DNA of 64,000 bases from Mycobacterium sp. ACS4054 (GTDB lineage Bacteria > Actinomycetota > Actinomycetes > Mycobacteriales > Mycobacteriaceae). This document shows, in pieces, positions 23,915 through 35,638 of the stretch (its first letter is position 1; the number at the start of each line of letters is the position of its first letter). The position numbers were made by a program, and so were the translations under genes. The notes below the pieces were generated by a model that saw only the letters and a list, made by a program, of their open reading frames with translations, was not told where the DNA came from and ran no database searches. Where the stretch lies: NCBI RefSeq assembly GCF_001667275.1, contig NZ_LZHV01000077.1:18288-82287 (forward strand), in the 5' to 3' direction.

Positions 23915-26116
23915 ATGACTGATCGCGTGTCGGCGGGGAACCTGCGCGTCGCCCGAGTGCTCTACGACTTCGTGAACAACGAGGCCCTGCCCGGCACCGA
24001 CATCGACGCGGACAGCTTCTGGGCCGGAGTCGACAAAGTCGTCACCGACCTCACGCCCAAGAACCAGGATCTGCTGCGCCGGCGCGACGAGCTGCAGGCC
24101 CAGATCGACAAGTGGCACCGCCAACGCGTCATCGAGCCGTTCGACGTCGAGGCGTACCGCCAGTTCATCACCGAAATCGGTTACCTGCTGCCCGAACCCG
24201 AAGACTTCACCATCACCACCTCCGGTGTCGACGACGAGATCACCACGACCGCGGGCCCACAGCTGGTGGTGCCGGTGCTCAATGCCCGCTTCGCGCTGAA
24301 CGCCGCGAACGCGCGCTGGGGCTCGCTGTACGACGCCCTGTACGGCACCGATGTAATTTCGGAGGACGACGGCGCCGAAAAGGGCACCGGCTACAACAAG
24401 GTTCGCGGCGACAAGGTCATCGCCTACGCGCGCAAGTTCCTCGACGAGGCCGTCCCGCTGGAGTCCGGCTCCTGGGCGGATGCGACGGGCCTGTCCGTCG
24501 AAGACGGCCAGCTCAAGGTCGCGACCGGCGAGGGATCCGTCGGGCTGGCCAGCCCGGAGAAGTTCGCCGGCTACACCGGCGAGCTCGGCTCCCCCGACTG
24601 GTCGGTGCTGCTGGTCAACCACGGCCTGCACATCGAGATCCTCGTCGACCCGGAATCGCCGATCGGCAAGACCGACCGCGCCGGCATCAAGGACGTGGTG
24701 CTGGAATCTGCGGTCACCACGATCATGGACTTCGAGGACTCGGTGGCCGCCGTTGACGCCGACGACAAGGTGCTCGGCTACCGCAACTGGCTCGGCCTGA
24801 ACAAGGGCGACCTGTCCGAGGAGGTCGCCAAGGACGGCAAGTCCTTCACCCGGGTGCTCAACCAGGACCGCACCTACACCACGCCCGACGGCGAGGGCCA
24901 GCTGACCCTGCCCGGCCGCAGCCTGCTGTTCGTCCGCAACGTGGGCCACCTGATGACCAACGACGCCATCGTGGACGCCGAGGGCAACGAGGTTTTCGAG
25001 GGCATCATGGACGCGCTGTTCACCGGCCTGACCGCGATCCACGGGCTCAAGACCGGTTCCGAGAACGACGGGGCGAACGGTCCGCTACAAAACAGCCGCA
25101 CCGGCTCGATCTACATCGTCAAGCCCAAGATGCACGGCCCCGACGAAGTCGCGTTCACCTGCGAGCTGTTCAGCCGCGTCGAGGACGTCCTGGGCCTGCC
25201 GCAGGCCACCCTCAAGGTCGGCATCATGGACGAGGAACGGCGCACCACCGTCAACCTCAAGGCGTGCATCAAGGCCGCGGCCGACCGGGTGGTGTTCATC
25301 AACACCGGCTTCCTGGACCGCACCGGCGACGAGATCCACACCTCGATGGAAGCCGGCCCGATGATCCGCAAGGGTGCGATGAAGAACAGCACCTGGATCA
25401 AGGCCTACGAGGACGCCAACGTCGACATCGGGCTGGCCGCCGGGTTCAAGGGCAAGGCCCAGATCGGCAAGGGCATGTGGGCGATGACCGAGCTGATGGC
25501 CGACATGGTCGAGCAGAAGATCGGCCAGCCCAAGGCCGGCGCCACCACCGCGTGGGTGCCCTCGCCGACGGCGGCCACCCTGCACGCGATGCACTACCAC
25601 TACGTCGACGTGGGCGCCGTCCAGGAGGAGCTGGCCGGCAAGAAGCGCACCAACATCGACGAGCTGCTGACCATCCCGCTGGCCAAGGAACTGGCCTGGG
25701 CGCCCGAGGAGATCCGCGAGGAGGTCGACAACAACTGCCAGTCGATCCTGGGCTACGTGGTGCGCTGGGTCGCCCAGGGCGTGGGCTGCTCGAAGGTGCC
25801 CGACATCCACGACGTGGCGCTCATGGAAGACCGTGCCACGCTGCGGATTTCGAGCCAGCTGCTGGCCAACTGGCTGCGGCACGGCGTGATCACCGAGGAG
25901 GACGTGCGCGCCAGCCTGGAGCGGATGGCGCCGCTGGTGGACGAGCAGAACGCCAAGGACGCGGCGTACCAGCCGATGGCGCCCAACTTCGACGACAGCC
26001 TGGCGTTCCTGGCCGCCCAGGATCTGATCCTGACCGGCACGCAGCAGCCCAACGGCTACACCGAGCCGATCCTGCATCGCCGCCGGCGCGAAGCCAAGGC
26101 CCGCACGGCGCAGTGA
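23915..26116 (+). CDS. glcB: Malate synthase G
   Basis: Glyoxylate-shunt enzyme condensing glyoxylate with acetyl-CoA to malate; 733 residues, the single-chain G isoform. Conserved blocks include TIMDFEDSVAAVDADDK (metal and glyoxylate site), GRSLLFVRNVGHLM, LKVGIMDEERRTTVNLKACI with active-site Arg and Glu, and MHYHYVDVGAVQ. The C-terminal region has the run QGVGCSKVPDIHDVALMEDRATLRISSQ, with the CoA-contacting Cys and the catalytic-base Asp. A strong site GGAGGAG lies seven bases before the ATG. Important for growth on fatty acids and sterols. The 281 bases upstream hold its promoter; no other gene is seen there. Confidence 0.97.
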   Translation: MTDRVSAGNLRVARVLYDFVNNEALPGTDIDADSFWAGVDKVVTDLTPKNQDLLRRRDELQAQIDKWHRQRVIEPFDVEAYRQFITEIGYLLPEPEDFTITTSGVDDEITTTAGPQLVVPVLNARFALNAANARWGSLYDALYGTDVISEDDGAEKGTGYNKVRGDKVIAYARKFLDEAVPLESGSWADATGLSVEDGQLKVATGEGSVGLASPEKFAGYTGELGSPDWSVLLVNHGLHIEILVDPESPIGKTDRAGIKDVVLESAVTTIMDFEDSVAAVDADDKVLGYRNWLGLNKGDLSEEVAKDGKSFTRVLNQDRTYTTPDGEGQLTLPGRSLLFVRNVGHLMTNDAIVDAEGNEVFEGIMDALFTGLTAIHGLKTGSENDGANGPLQNSRTGSIYIVKPKMHGPDEVAFTCELFSRVEDVLGLPQATLKVGIMDEERRTTVNLKACIKAAADRVVFINTGFLDRTGDEIHTSMEAGPMIRKGAMKNSTWIKAYEDANVDIGLAAGFKGKAQIGKGMWAMTELMADMVEQKIGQPKAGATTAWVPSPTAATLHAMHYHYVDVGAVQEELAGKKRTNIDELLTIPLAKELAWAPEEIREEVDNNCQSILGYVVRWVAQGVGCSKVPDIHDVALMEDRATLRISSQLLANWLRHGVITEEDVRASLERMAPLVDEQNAKDAAYQPMAPNFDDSLAFLAAQDLILTGTQQPNGYTEPILHRRRREAKARTAQ

Positions 26117-26230
26117 GATTGAGCCGGTGCCCGCATCGGGCTCGCGGCGCATCGACGCCGCCGATGACTAAGATCAGCGGCGGATTGACAACAGCTCGGC
26201 CTCAACGACGGAAAGGCGACGGACACCGCT

Positions 26231-28276
26231 ATGGGTAGGCACAGTTTGCCCGACCCTGACGACTCCGTCGACGAGCCGTACGACGACGGCGAGGCGGACG
26301 ACCAGCAGCGGGACGACGTCACCGAGGACTACGCGGACGAGGGGCACTATCCCGCCGACGATGACTTCCGCGGCGACGATGACTTCCCCGCCGAGGACGA
26401 ACCCTATGCCGCCGGCGACGAGTTCGAGGGCGGCACCGCCGACGACTACCCGGAGTTCCCGCCCCGGCAGCCCGGCGCGTCGAGCGCGGAGCCGCCGGCC
26501 TCGTCGCCCTCGCTGTTCTCCCGCGGCCATCGCGGGCTCGGCGATTGGCGCGGCGGCCACCGCAGCGAGGGCGGGCGCCGGGGTGTCAGCATCGGCGTGA
26601 TCGTGGCGCTGGTCGCCGTCGTCGTGGTGGTGGGCAGCGTGATCCTGTGGAGCTTCTTCGGCGACGCGCTGTCCAACCGCTCGCATAAGGCCGCCGGGGG
26701 CTGCGTGGGCGGCAAGGAGACGGTCGCGGTGGTCGCCGACCCGTCGATCGCCGATGCGGTGCAACAGTTCGCGGAAAGCTACAACGCCACCGCCGGCCCG
26801 ATCGGCGACCACTGCGTGGCGGTCAGCGTCAAACCGGCCGCCTCCGACGCGGTGCTCAACGGATTCATCGGCAAGTGGCCCGCCGAGCTGGGCGGACAGC
26901 CGGCGTTGTGGATCCCGGCAAGCTCGATCTCGGCCGCCCGGCTCGCCGGGGCCACGGCGCAGAAAACGATCACCGACAGCCGCTCGCTGGTGACGTCGCC
27001 GGTGGTGCTGGCCGTGCGGCCCGAGCTGCAGCAGGCGCTCGGCAACCAGACCTGGGCGGCCCTGCCCGGGCTGCAGACCAACCCGAACGGGCTGGCCGGC
27101 GTGAACTTGCCGGCGTGGGGGTCGCTGCGGGTGGCCGTGCCGATGACCGGCAACGGCGACGCCGCGTTCCTGGCCGGCGAAGCGATCGCGGCCGCCTCGG
27201 CGCCCCCCGGCGGGCCGGCGACGCAGGGCACCGGCGCGGTGCGCACGGTGCTGAGCGCGCAGCCCAAGCTGGCGGACAACTCGCTGACCGAGGCGATGAA
27301 CGCGCTGCTCAAGCCGGGGGACGCCGCGACCGCGCCGGTGCACGCCGTGATCACCACCGAGCAGCAACTGTTCCAGCGCGGCCAGTCGCTGCCAAACGCC
27401 AAGGGCGCGTTGGCTTCCTGGATGCCGTCCGGGCCGGCGCCGGTCGCCGACTATCCCACCGTGTTGCTCAGCGGGTCCTGGCTGACCAAGGACCAGACCT
27501 CGGCGGCCAGCGAGTTCGCCCGCTTCATGCACAAGCCGGATCAACTCGCCAAGCTGGCCAAGGCCGGTTTCCGGGTCAACGGCGTCTCCCCGCCAAGCAG
27601 CCCGGTCACCTCGTTCCCGGCGCTGCCCGCGGCGCTGTCGGTGGGTGACGAGGCCATGCGCGCGACGCTGGCCGAGGCCATGGCCGCCCCGTCGAGCGGA
27701 CTGGCCGCGACCATCATGCTCGACCAGTCCATGCCCGGCCAGGAAGGCGGCAAGTCCCGGCTGGCGAATGTGATTGCCGCACTTCAGGACAAGATCAGGG
27801 CGTTGCCGCCGACCGCCGTGGTCGGCTTGTGGACGTTCGACGGCCACGAGGGACGTTCGGAGGTGCCCGGCGGCCCGCTCGGAGACCCGGTCAACGGCCA
27901 GCCGAGGTCGACGGCGCTGACGGCCGCGCTGGACAAGCAATACTCCTCGGCCGGTGGCGCGGTGTCGTTCACCACCCTGCGGATGATCTACCAGGACCTG
28001 CAGACCAACTACCGCGCCGGCCAGACCAACTCGATCCTGGTCATCACGGCAGGCCCGCACACCGACCAGACCCTCGACGGCCCCGGCCTGCAGGACTTCA
28101 TCCGCAAGAGCGCCGACCCGGCCAAGCCGATCGCGGTGAACGTCATCGACTTCGGCGGCGATCCGGACCGCGCCACCTGGGAGGCGGTCGCCCAGCTCAG
28201 CGGGGGTGGCTACCAGAATCTGGCCAACTCGGCGTCCCCCGACCTCGCCGCGGCTCTAAACGCCTTCCTGGGCTGA
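26231..28276 (+). CDS. Membrane-anchored solute-binding/VWA-domain protein (Rv1836c-like)
   Basis: A 681-residue envelope protein in three parts. Residues 1-60 are extremely acidic (many Asp-Asp-Glu runs, including a DDDFRGDDDFPAED repeat). One transmembrane helix lies near residues 118-142 (GVSIGVIVALVAVVVVVGSVILW). The outer portion has a periplasmic-binding-protein-like region (VAVVADPSIADAVQQFAESYN) and a C-terminal von Willebrand A domain from about residue 490. The MIDAS-like sequence MLDQSMPGQ departs from the classical DxSxS, so metal binding is doubtful. It follows glcB by 114 bases; Rv1835c, next in H37Rv, is missing. Function unknown. Confidence 0.83.
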   Translation: MGRHSLPDPDDSVDEPYDDGEADDQQRDDVTEDYADEGHYPADDDFRGDDDFPAEDEPYAAGDEFEGGTADDYPEFPPRQPGASSAEPPASSPSLFSRGHRGLGDWRGGHRSEGGRRGVSIGVIVALVAVVVVVGSVILWSFFGDALSNRSHKAAGGCVGGKETVAVVADPSIADAVQQFAESYNATAGPIGDHCVAVSVKPAASDAVLNGFIGKWPAELGGQPALWIPASSISAARLAGATAQKTITDSRSLVTSPVVLAVRPELQQALGNQTWAALPGLQTNPNGLAGVNLPAWGSLRVAVPMTGNGDAAFLAGEAIAAASAPPGGPATQGTGAVRTVLSAQPKLADNSLTEAMNALLKPGDAATAPVHAVITTEQQLFQRGQSLPNAKGALASWMPSGPAPVADYPTVLLSGSWLTKDQTSAASEFARFMHKPDQLAKLAKAGFRVNGVSPPSSPVTSFPALPAALSVGDEAMRATLAEAMAAPSSGLAATIMLDQSMPGQEGGKSRLANVIAALQDKIRALPPTAVVGLWTFDGHEGRSEVPGGPLGDPVNGQPRSTALTAALDKQYSSAGGAVSFTTLRMIYQDLQTNYRAGQTNSILVITAGPHTDQTLDGPGLQDFIRKSADPAKPIAVNVIDFGGDPDRATWEAVAQLSGGGYQNLANSASPDLAAALNAFLG

Positions 28277-28294
28277 GGCCTCCGACCGCCCGAC

Positions 28295-29155
28295 ATGAGC
28301 ATCGCCTTCACCCCCGACCCCCGGCTGTATCCGTTCCAGTCGCGCTGGTTCGACAGCTCACAAGGCCGCATGCACTACCTCGACGAGGGCGACGGGCCGC
28401 CGATCCTGCTGTATCACGGCAACCCGACGTGGAGCTTCCTCTACCGCAACATCGTCATCGCGCTTCGTGACCGGTTCCGCTGCATCGCACCGGATTACCT
28501 GGGGTTCGGGCTTTCGGATCGGCCGGGAGCGTTCGGCTACACGATCGAGGAGCATGCCCGCGTGGTCGGCGAGTTCGTCGACCATCTCGGCCTGGATGGC
28601 TACCTGACCATGGGCCAGGACTGGGGTGGGCCCATCAGCATGGCGGTCGCTGTCCAGCGGGCCGAGCGGGTGCGCGGCGTCATCCTGGGCAACACCTGGT
28701 TCTGGCCGACGGCGGAATTCACCACGAAGATGTTCAGCCGCGTGATGTCCAGCCCGCCACTGCAATACGCGATCCTGCAGCGCAACTTCTTCGTCGAGCG
28801 TTTGGTCCCCGCCGGAACCGCGCACCGCCCCAGCGCCGCGGTGATGGAGCACTACCGCGCGGTGCAGCCCGACCCGGACGCCCGCAGGGGCGTCGCCGAG
28901 ATGCCCAAGCAGATCCTGGCCGCGGGCCCGCTGCTGGCGCGGCTCGCCCGGGAGGTGCCGGACAAGCTGGGCACCAAACCCGCCCTGTTCGTCTGGGGCA
29001 TGAAGGACTTCGCCTTCCGGCCGGGTCCCAACATCCCGCGCATGCGCGCGGCGTTCCCCGACCACGTCGTCGTCGAACTGCCCGACGCCAAGCACTTCAT
29101 CCAGGAGGACGCGCCGGATCAGATCGCCGCGGCGATCGTCGAGCGATTCGGCTAG
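28295..29155 (+). CDS. Haloalkane dehalogenase (Rv1833c/DmbC-like)
   Basis: An alpha/beta-hydrolase of 286 residues predicted to hydrolyse carbon-halogen bonds. The nucleophile is Asp109 in GQDWGGP, with Trp110 and Asn43 (HGNPTWSF) as halide-binding residues. The acid is likely the Asp in WGMKDFAF and the base the His in DAKHFIQED, a complete triad for the third haloalkane dehalogenase subgroup. Natural substrates of the mycobacterial enzymes are unknown. It begins 18 bases after the VWA gene and converges with gcvP after four bases. In H37Rv two further genes (lipZ and Rv1835c) separate these neighbours. Confidence 0.9.
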   Translation: MSIAFTPDPRLYPFQSRWFDSSQGRMHYLDEGDGPPILLYHGNPTWSFLYRNIVIALRDRFRCIAPDYLGFGLSDRPGAFGYTIEEHARVVGEFVDHLGLDGYLTMGQDWGGPISMAVAVQRAERVRGVILGNTWFWPTAEFTTKMFSRVMSSPPLQYAILQRNFFVERLVPAGTAHRPSAAVMEHYRAVQPDPDARRGVAEMPKQILAAGPLLARLAREVPDKLGTKPALFVWGMKDFAFRPGPNIPRMRAAFPDHVVVELPDAKHFIQEDAPDQIAAAIVERFG

Positions 29156-29159
29156 CCGG

Positions 29160-31985
<2,826 letters not shown>

Positions 31986-32013
31986 TGGCGAACTCCTACG
32001 GCGTCGACAAGGC

Positions 32014-32032
32014 AGAGGACGTGCGGTCCTCT
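32014..32032 (-). promoter_or_regulatory. Expression-platform hairpin of the gcvP riboswitch
   Basis: AGAGGAC and GTCCTCT form a seven-base-pair stem with a five-base loop, ending about 18 bases upstream of the gcvP ribosome site. One strand of the stem overlaps the purine-rich 3' edge (GGGAGAGGAC) of the second aptamer, so aptamer folding and this hairpin could be mutually exclusive. Confidence 0.55.
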
Positions 32033-32109
32033 CCCTCTGTCTTCACCCGATCGCCGGGCGCCTGAGAGATTCGGCGCGGGGTGCTGCCCCTGCGCCTTTC
32101 CCCATCGGC
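32027..32109 (-). promoter_or_regulatory. Glycine riboswitch, second aptamer (gcvP leader)
   Basis: On the minus strand the leader shows the glycine-aptamer core CTCTCAGGC followed by GCCCGGCG and then GTGAAGACAGAGGGAGAGG, the 3' end typical of gcvT-type elements. The 5' half is GGGGAAAGGCGC. It lies downstream of a first aptamer, giving the usual tandem arrangement. Boundaries are approximate. Confidence 0.88.
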
Positions 32110-32128
32110 GGGTGCCGGGGATCGGCAC

Positions 32129-32245
32129 CGCTTTCCAGAGGCATCGTTAACCCGCGCGGTCCGGGTGCCTGAGAGGTTAGCGGAGAGGTGTTGCTCCTTC
32201 GGCGTCCGTGACTGGCCGTCACGGAACTCTCCCGCACGAGTGCGA
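32129..32245 (-). promoter_or_regulatory. Glycine riboswitch, first aptamer (gcvP leader)
   Basis: Reading the minus strand: GCGGGAGAGTTCC, then CGCCGAAGGAGCAACACC, then CCTCTCAGGCACCCGGAC and finally CTCTGGAAAGCGG. These are the conserved blocks of a gcvT-family glycine aptamer, in order. A hairpin (CCGTGAC-GGCCA-GTCACGG) forms the variable stem. Glycine binding would be expected to switch on gcvP. Boundaries are approximate. Confidence 0.9.
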
Positions 32246-32285
32246 TGCGTGCGCCAGTTTACCCGGCCGGCCGGCGCGGGTGCGC

Positions 32286-32891
32286 TTAACCGATCTTGCG
32301 GTCGCGGTGCTTGCGGCGGGACGCCAGCTCGTCTTCCGGGGCGGCGATGGACTCGCCCCCGTCGGCCCGCTCGCCGGGGAAGTCGGCGATCACCCCGGTG
32401 AGCTCGCGCATGGCGCCGGAGACGGCGATGCCGAACACGCCCTGCCCGCCCTGCAGCAGGTCGACGACCTCTTCGGCCGACGTGCATTCGTAAACCGTGG
32501 TGCCGTCGGAGAACAACGTGATGTTGGCCAGGTCCTGCACGCCGCGCTGGCGCAGGTGGTCGACCGCGACCCGGATGTTGTGCAGCGAGATCCCGGTGTC
32601 GAGCAGCCGCTTGACGATCTTGAGGACCAGGATGTCCTTGAACGAGTACAGCCGCTGACTGCCCGAGCCCGCCGCGCTGCGGATCGACGGCACCACCAGC
32701 GAGGTGCGCGCCCAGTAGTCCAGCTGGCGGTAGGTGATTCCGGCGATCTGGCAGGCGCTGGGGCCGCGGTAGCCCACCAACTCGTCCGGCACGGAGTCGT
32801 CGGGAAACAGCCCGGGTTGCACGGGCGCTTCCGGCGCGGCGGTCGCGGTGTCAGCTAGGTCCAGCTGTTCTTGGCGTGGCTGCTCGCTCAC
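32286..32891 (-). CDS. MerR-type transcriptional regulator (Rv1830/ResR-like)
   Basis: A 201-residue MerR-superfamily regulator. The winged-helix part reads GYRGPSACQIAGITYRQLDYWARTSLV, then GSGSQRLYSFKDILVLKIVKRLLDTGISLHNIR. The C-terminal half is a short dimer/effector region. The M. tuberculosis orthologue Rv1830 (ResR) has been linked to control of growth and antibiotic recovery through whiB2-region targets; that is prior knowledge, not visible here. Start is GTG 32891. It lies between gcvP and the DUF151 gene; its 249-base upstream gap holds no other gene. A second MerR protein of related design is encoded two genes away. Confidence 0.9.
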   Translation of the reverse strand: MSEQPRQEQLDLADTATAAPEAPVQPGLFPDDSVPDELVGYRGPSACQIAGITYRQLDYWARTSLVVPSIRSAAGSGSQRLYSFKDILVLKIVKRLLDTGISLHNIRVAVDHLRQRGVQDLANITLFSDGTTVYECTSAEEVVDLLQGGQGVFGIAVSGAMRELTGVIADFPGERADGGESIAAPEDELASRRKHRDRKIG

Positions 32892-33140
32892 GGTGCTTCC
32901 TCTCGCCGATCGCGCTATCGTTTCCAGCTGCGTCTCGTGGCTGGGTCGCAGCCACGTTTGCTCAGGCCCGAGTGCTAGAGAGCTTACGCTGTTCGATAGC
33001 TACCGCGCCCTTAAGTCGTGATCAAAGTATGGCCGCCGCCGGGCTAAGAGGGGGCGCTATCCGCCAGGCGTGTCGACATCCCGATGCCAGTTGAGACGCA
33101 TCCGTGATGTCGGTGTCCAGCGTAGTACGCCCGCGGGGGC

Positions 33141-33635
33141 CTAGGTGGCCTTGAAATCGTCGGGCGACACGCTGTCGAGGAACTCCTTGAACTTCTCCAC
33201 CTCGTCCTCGCGGACGGCGGTGCCGCCCTCTTCGTCGCTCTCGTCCGGGATGAGCAGGCCGGCCTGGGCCAGCACGGCCTCCTCGACGTAGATCGGGACG
33301 CCGACGCGCAGCGCAATCGCCACCGAATCCGAGGGCCGCGCCGACACCGTTATGTTGCGGTCGAAAACCAGGTCGGCGTAGAAGGTGCCCTCTTGCAGGT
33401 CGACGATGCGCACCTCCTTGAGCGAATGACCAAGCGCGGCAATCACATCCCTGATCAGATCGTGGGTCAGCGGGCGGGGCGGCTCGACGCCCTGCTGCTC
33501 GAGCGCGATGGCGGCGGCCTCCGATTGGCCGATCCAGATCGGCAGGTAGCGGTCGCCGTCGGTTTCGCGCAGCAATAACACGGGCTGGTTCTGCGGCTGC
33601 TCCACGCGAATGCCGACAACACGAACTTCACCCAT
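33141..33635 (-). CDS. DUF151 / bifunctional nuclease-family protein (Rv1829-like)
   Basis: A 164-residue protein of the BFN (DUF151) family. Conserved runs are VRVVGIRVEQ, PVLLLRETDGDRYLPIWIGQSEAAAIA, RPLTHDLIRDVI and ARPSDSVAIALRVGVPIYVEE. A plant member has nuclease activity; the bacterial role is unsettled. The C-terminal tail is acidic. ATG 33635 is chosen because it gives the M. tuberculosis length; upstream open codons are not conserved. It sits between two MerR regulators in the GarA block, an association conserved in actinobacteria. Confidence 0.9.
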   Translation of the reverse strand: MGEVRVVGIRVEQPQNQPVLLLRETDGDRYLPIWIGQSEAAAIALEQQGVEPPRPLTHDLIRDVIAALGHSLKEVRIVDLQEGTFYADLVFDRNITVSARPSDSVAIALRVGVPIYVEEAVLAQAGLLIPDESDEEGGTAVREDEVEKFKEFLDSVSPDDFKAT

Positions 33636-33737
33636 TTGTGTCTGCCCTCCGCATAGACCGCCGTTGTTCTTGGCGCAACGACGACGCCGAATTACCGCTG
33701 TGCCGCTGACAACCAAGCTATCGACGAAGTCTAGTCC

Positions 33738-34499
33738 TCAGCGATCCAGAACGTCGCGAACGGCCGATTTGATCAACGACGTGTGCAGGGTGATGGCCAG
33801 CGCGGCCACCTCACGCGCGAGGTCGTCGGCCCGATCGCGGGCGCCGGTCTTGCCGGCTTTGACTACCGGCCCGGCGATTTGGGCGATCAGGTCGGATTGC
33901 CGGTCGGCCGCCGAGCGGAACGCACGCAGGTGCCGCGGCTCGACACCGTACTCCGAAAGCGCCCGCGCGCACTGCAGGATGACGACGGCGTGTTCGTCGA
34001 AGAAGCCGCCGGGGCCGGTGGTGATCACCCCCGCCTTGAGCAGTGCCGTCAACAGATCGCCGTCGACGCCGGAGCGGTCCAGCAGATCCTCGCGACTGAG
34101 CCGAATGCTCGACGGCGCCACCGCGGCCGCGTCGGATTTGGCCCCGGCGCCCGGCTCGTCGTCGGCCTCCCCGATTCCCGCCACCGAGACCAGGCGCGGC
34201 GCGGCGTAGGGCGAGCCGAACGGCGGCAGTTCGCCGTCGGGCTGGGCGTCCAGCTGCGCCCGAATGACCTTGAGCGGCAGGTAGTGATCGCGCTGCGCGG
34301 TCAGGATGAACCGCAACCTCGCGCAGTCGTACGCGGTGAATCTCCGATAGCCCGACGCGGCCCGCTGGGGCGTCACCAATCCCTCGGCCTCCAGGAAGCG
34401 AATCTTGGAGATCGTGACATCGGGAAAGTCCGGCCTCAACAGTTCCAGGACCGCCCCAATCGACATCCCGGCCAGTGCCGGGCTATCGGGTGCGCTCAC
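33738..34499 (-). CDS. MerR-type transcriptional regulator (Rv1828-like)
   Basis: A 253-residue MerR-superfamily regulator with N-terminal MSIGAVLELLRPDFPDVTISKIRFLEAEGLVTPQR, SGYRRFTAYDCARLRFILTAQRD and a long C-terminal helical domain of unknown ligand. The GTG start at 34499 shares its G with the TAG stop of garA, so the two are tightly coupled. The family is usually found beside garA in mycobacteria, suggesting a shared programme linking metabolism and gene control. Target genes are unknown. Confidence 0.9.
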   Translation of the reverse strand: MSAPDSPALAGMSIGAVLELLRPDFPDVTISKIRFLEAEGLVTPQRAASGYRRFTAYDCARLRFILTAQRDHYLPLKVIRAQLDAQPDGELPPFGSPYAAPRLVSVAGIGEADDEPGAGAKSDAAAVAPSSIRLSREDLLDRSGVDGDLLTALLKAGVITTGPGGFFDEHAVVILQCARALSEYGVEPRHLRAFRSAADRQSDLIAQIAGPVVKAGKTGARDRADDLAREVAALAITLHTSLIKSAVRDVLDR

Positions 34500-34969
34500 T
34501 AGCCTCCGGATCCTCCATCCTCACCCTGCTTGGGCCCGGTCAGAAACACCAAGCGGAACTTGCCGATCTGCACCTCGTCGCCGTTGGCGAGCACCGCCGA
34601 GTCGACGGGCTCCCGGTTGACGTAGGTGCCATTAAGGCTACCGACATCCACCACGTTGAATTCGTTGTTTTCCAACCTGAATTCGGCGTGGCGGCGACTG
34701 ACGGTCACGTCGTCGAGGAAGATGTCGCTGTCGGGGTGCCGGCCGGCGGACGTGATGGGCTGGTCGAGCAGGAAGCGCGACCCGGCGTTCGGTCCCCGTT
34801 TGACGACCAGCAGCGCCGAGCCCGCCGGGAGGCCTTCGACCCCGGATACCGCGGTCTCGGTGCCCGCCTGGGCGGGCGCGTCCAGTTCGTTGAGGAAGTC
34901 GGCCCGGAAGACGGAGGTCGTCTCCACCGTAACTTCGTCAGAGGTCTGGTCGTTGTCCATGTCCGTCAC
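34499..34969 (-). CDS. garA: FHA-domain metabolic regulator GarA
   Basis: A 156-residue regulator of 2-oxoglutarate metabolism. In mycobacteria unphosphorylated GarA inhibits 2-oxoglutarate decarboxylase and NAD-glutamate dehydrogenase and stimulates glutamate synthase. The N-terminal phosphorylation motif VETTSVF is present (Thr17/Thr18), the site used by PknB and PknG. The FHA domain spans about residues 50-140 with its phosphopeptide-binding residues in SAGRHPDSDIFL, SRRHAEF and VGSLNGTYVN. Binding of its own phospho-tail closes the protein. Start is GTG 34969. The 241 bases upstream to gcvH hold no gene and probably a promoter. Confidence 0.96.
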   Translation of the reverse strand: MTDMDNDQTSDEVTVETTSVFRADFLNELDAPAQAGTETAVSGVEGLPAGSALLVVKRGPNAGSRFLLDQPITSAGRHPDSDIFLDDVTVSRRHAEFRLENNEFNVVDVGSLNGTYVNREPVDSAVLANGDEVQIGKFRLVFLTGPKQGEDGGSGG

Positions 34970-35210
34970 GCGCTGCTCCTCACTGGCCGCTGTGGCGTTG
35001 TTTGACCGGGCCGCTCGGCCGGCTGCTTACTGGGTTTATTCGCCCGGTACTGCCGATTACTAAGACTGGTGGGTTCGAGTGTCGATCTGTCGACGGTACC
35101 GCGCATAGGTCTGCAATGTGGCCCCCACCCGACGATCGGAAGACCGATTTTCCGCCTTTCCCCCGCCGGTCCGCCGCACCGCTCGCGGCTGGCAGGCAGA
35201 TTAGCAACCC

Positions 35211-35609
35211 TCATTCGGTCAGTGTTGCGCGGTAGGCCTCAGCGTCAAGCAGCGACGAGATGGCCGACTCCAACGCGGCGACGTCGGACACCTCGACATC
35301 CAGCAACCAGCCCGCGCCGTACGGGTCGGAGTTGACCAGCTGCGGGCCGCCCTCCAGGTCGGCGTTGACCGCGGCGACCTTGCCCGAAACCGGGGCGTAC
35401 AAGTCCGACACCGACTTGGTCGACTCGACTTCGCCGAACGATTCGCCCGCGGTCAGTTCGGCGCCGACGTCGGGCAGCTGAACGAAGACGACATCGCCCA
35501 GCGCCGACTGGGCGAAGTCGGTGATCCCTACCCGCACGGTGGCATCCCCGCTTCGGCGAACCCACTCGTGTTCGGCGGTGTAGTGCAGATCGGGTGGGAT
35601 GTCGCTCAC
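35211..35609 (-). CDS. gcvH: Glycine cleavage system H protein
   Basis: Lipoyl carrier of the glycine cleavage system, 132 residues, from GTG 35609. The lipoylated residue is Lys65 in EVESTKSVSDLYAPVSG; preceding GITDFAQSALGDVVFVQLP is the family signature. It receives the aminomethyl group from GcvP, encoded 3.2 kb downstream. No glycine-riboswitch motif is seen before gcvH itself; it lies 29 bases after the DUF881 gene and may share the upstream transcript. The frame is open much further upstream through the DUF881 gene, which is read-through of high G+C. Confidence 0.95.
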   Translation of the reverse strand: MSDIPPDLHYTAEHEWVRRSGDATVRVGITDFAQSALGDVVFVQLPDVGAELTAGESFGEVESTKSVSDLYAPVSGKVAAVNADLEGGPQLVNSDPYGAGWLLDVEVSDVAALESAISSLLDAEAYRATLTE

Positions 35610-35638
35610 GAGTAGTCCTGTTCTGTCGACCGAAGTGC

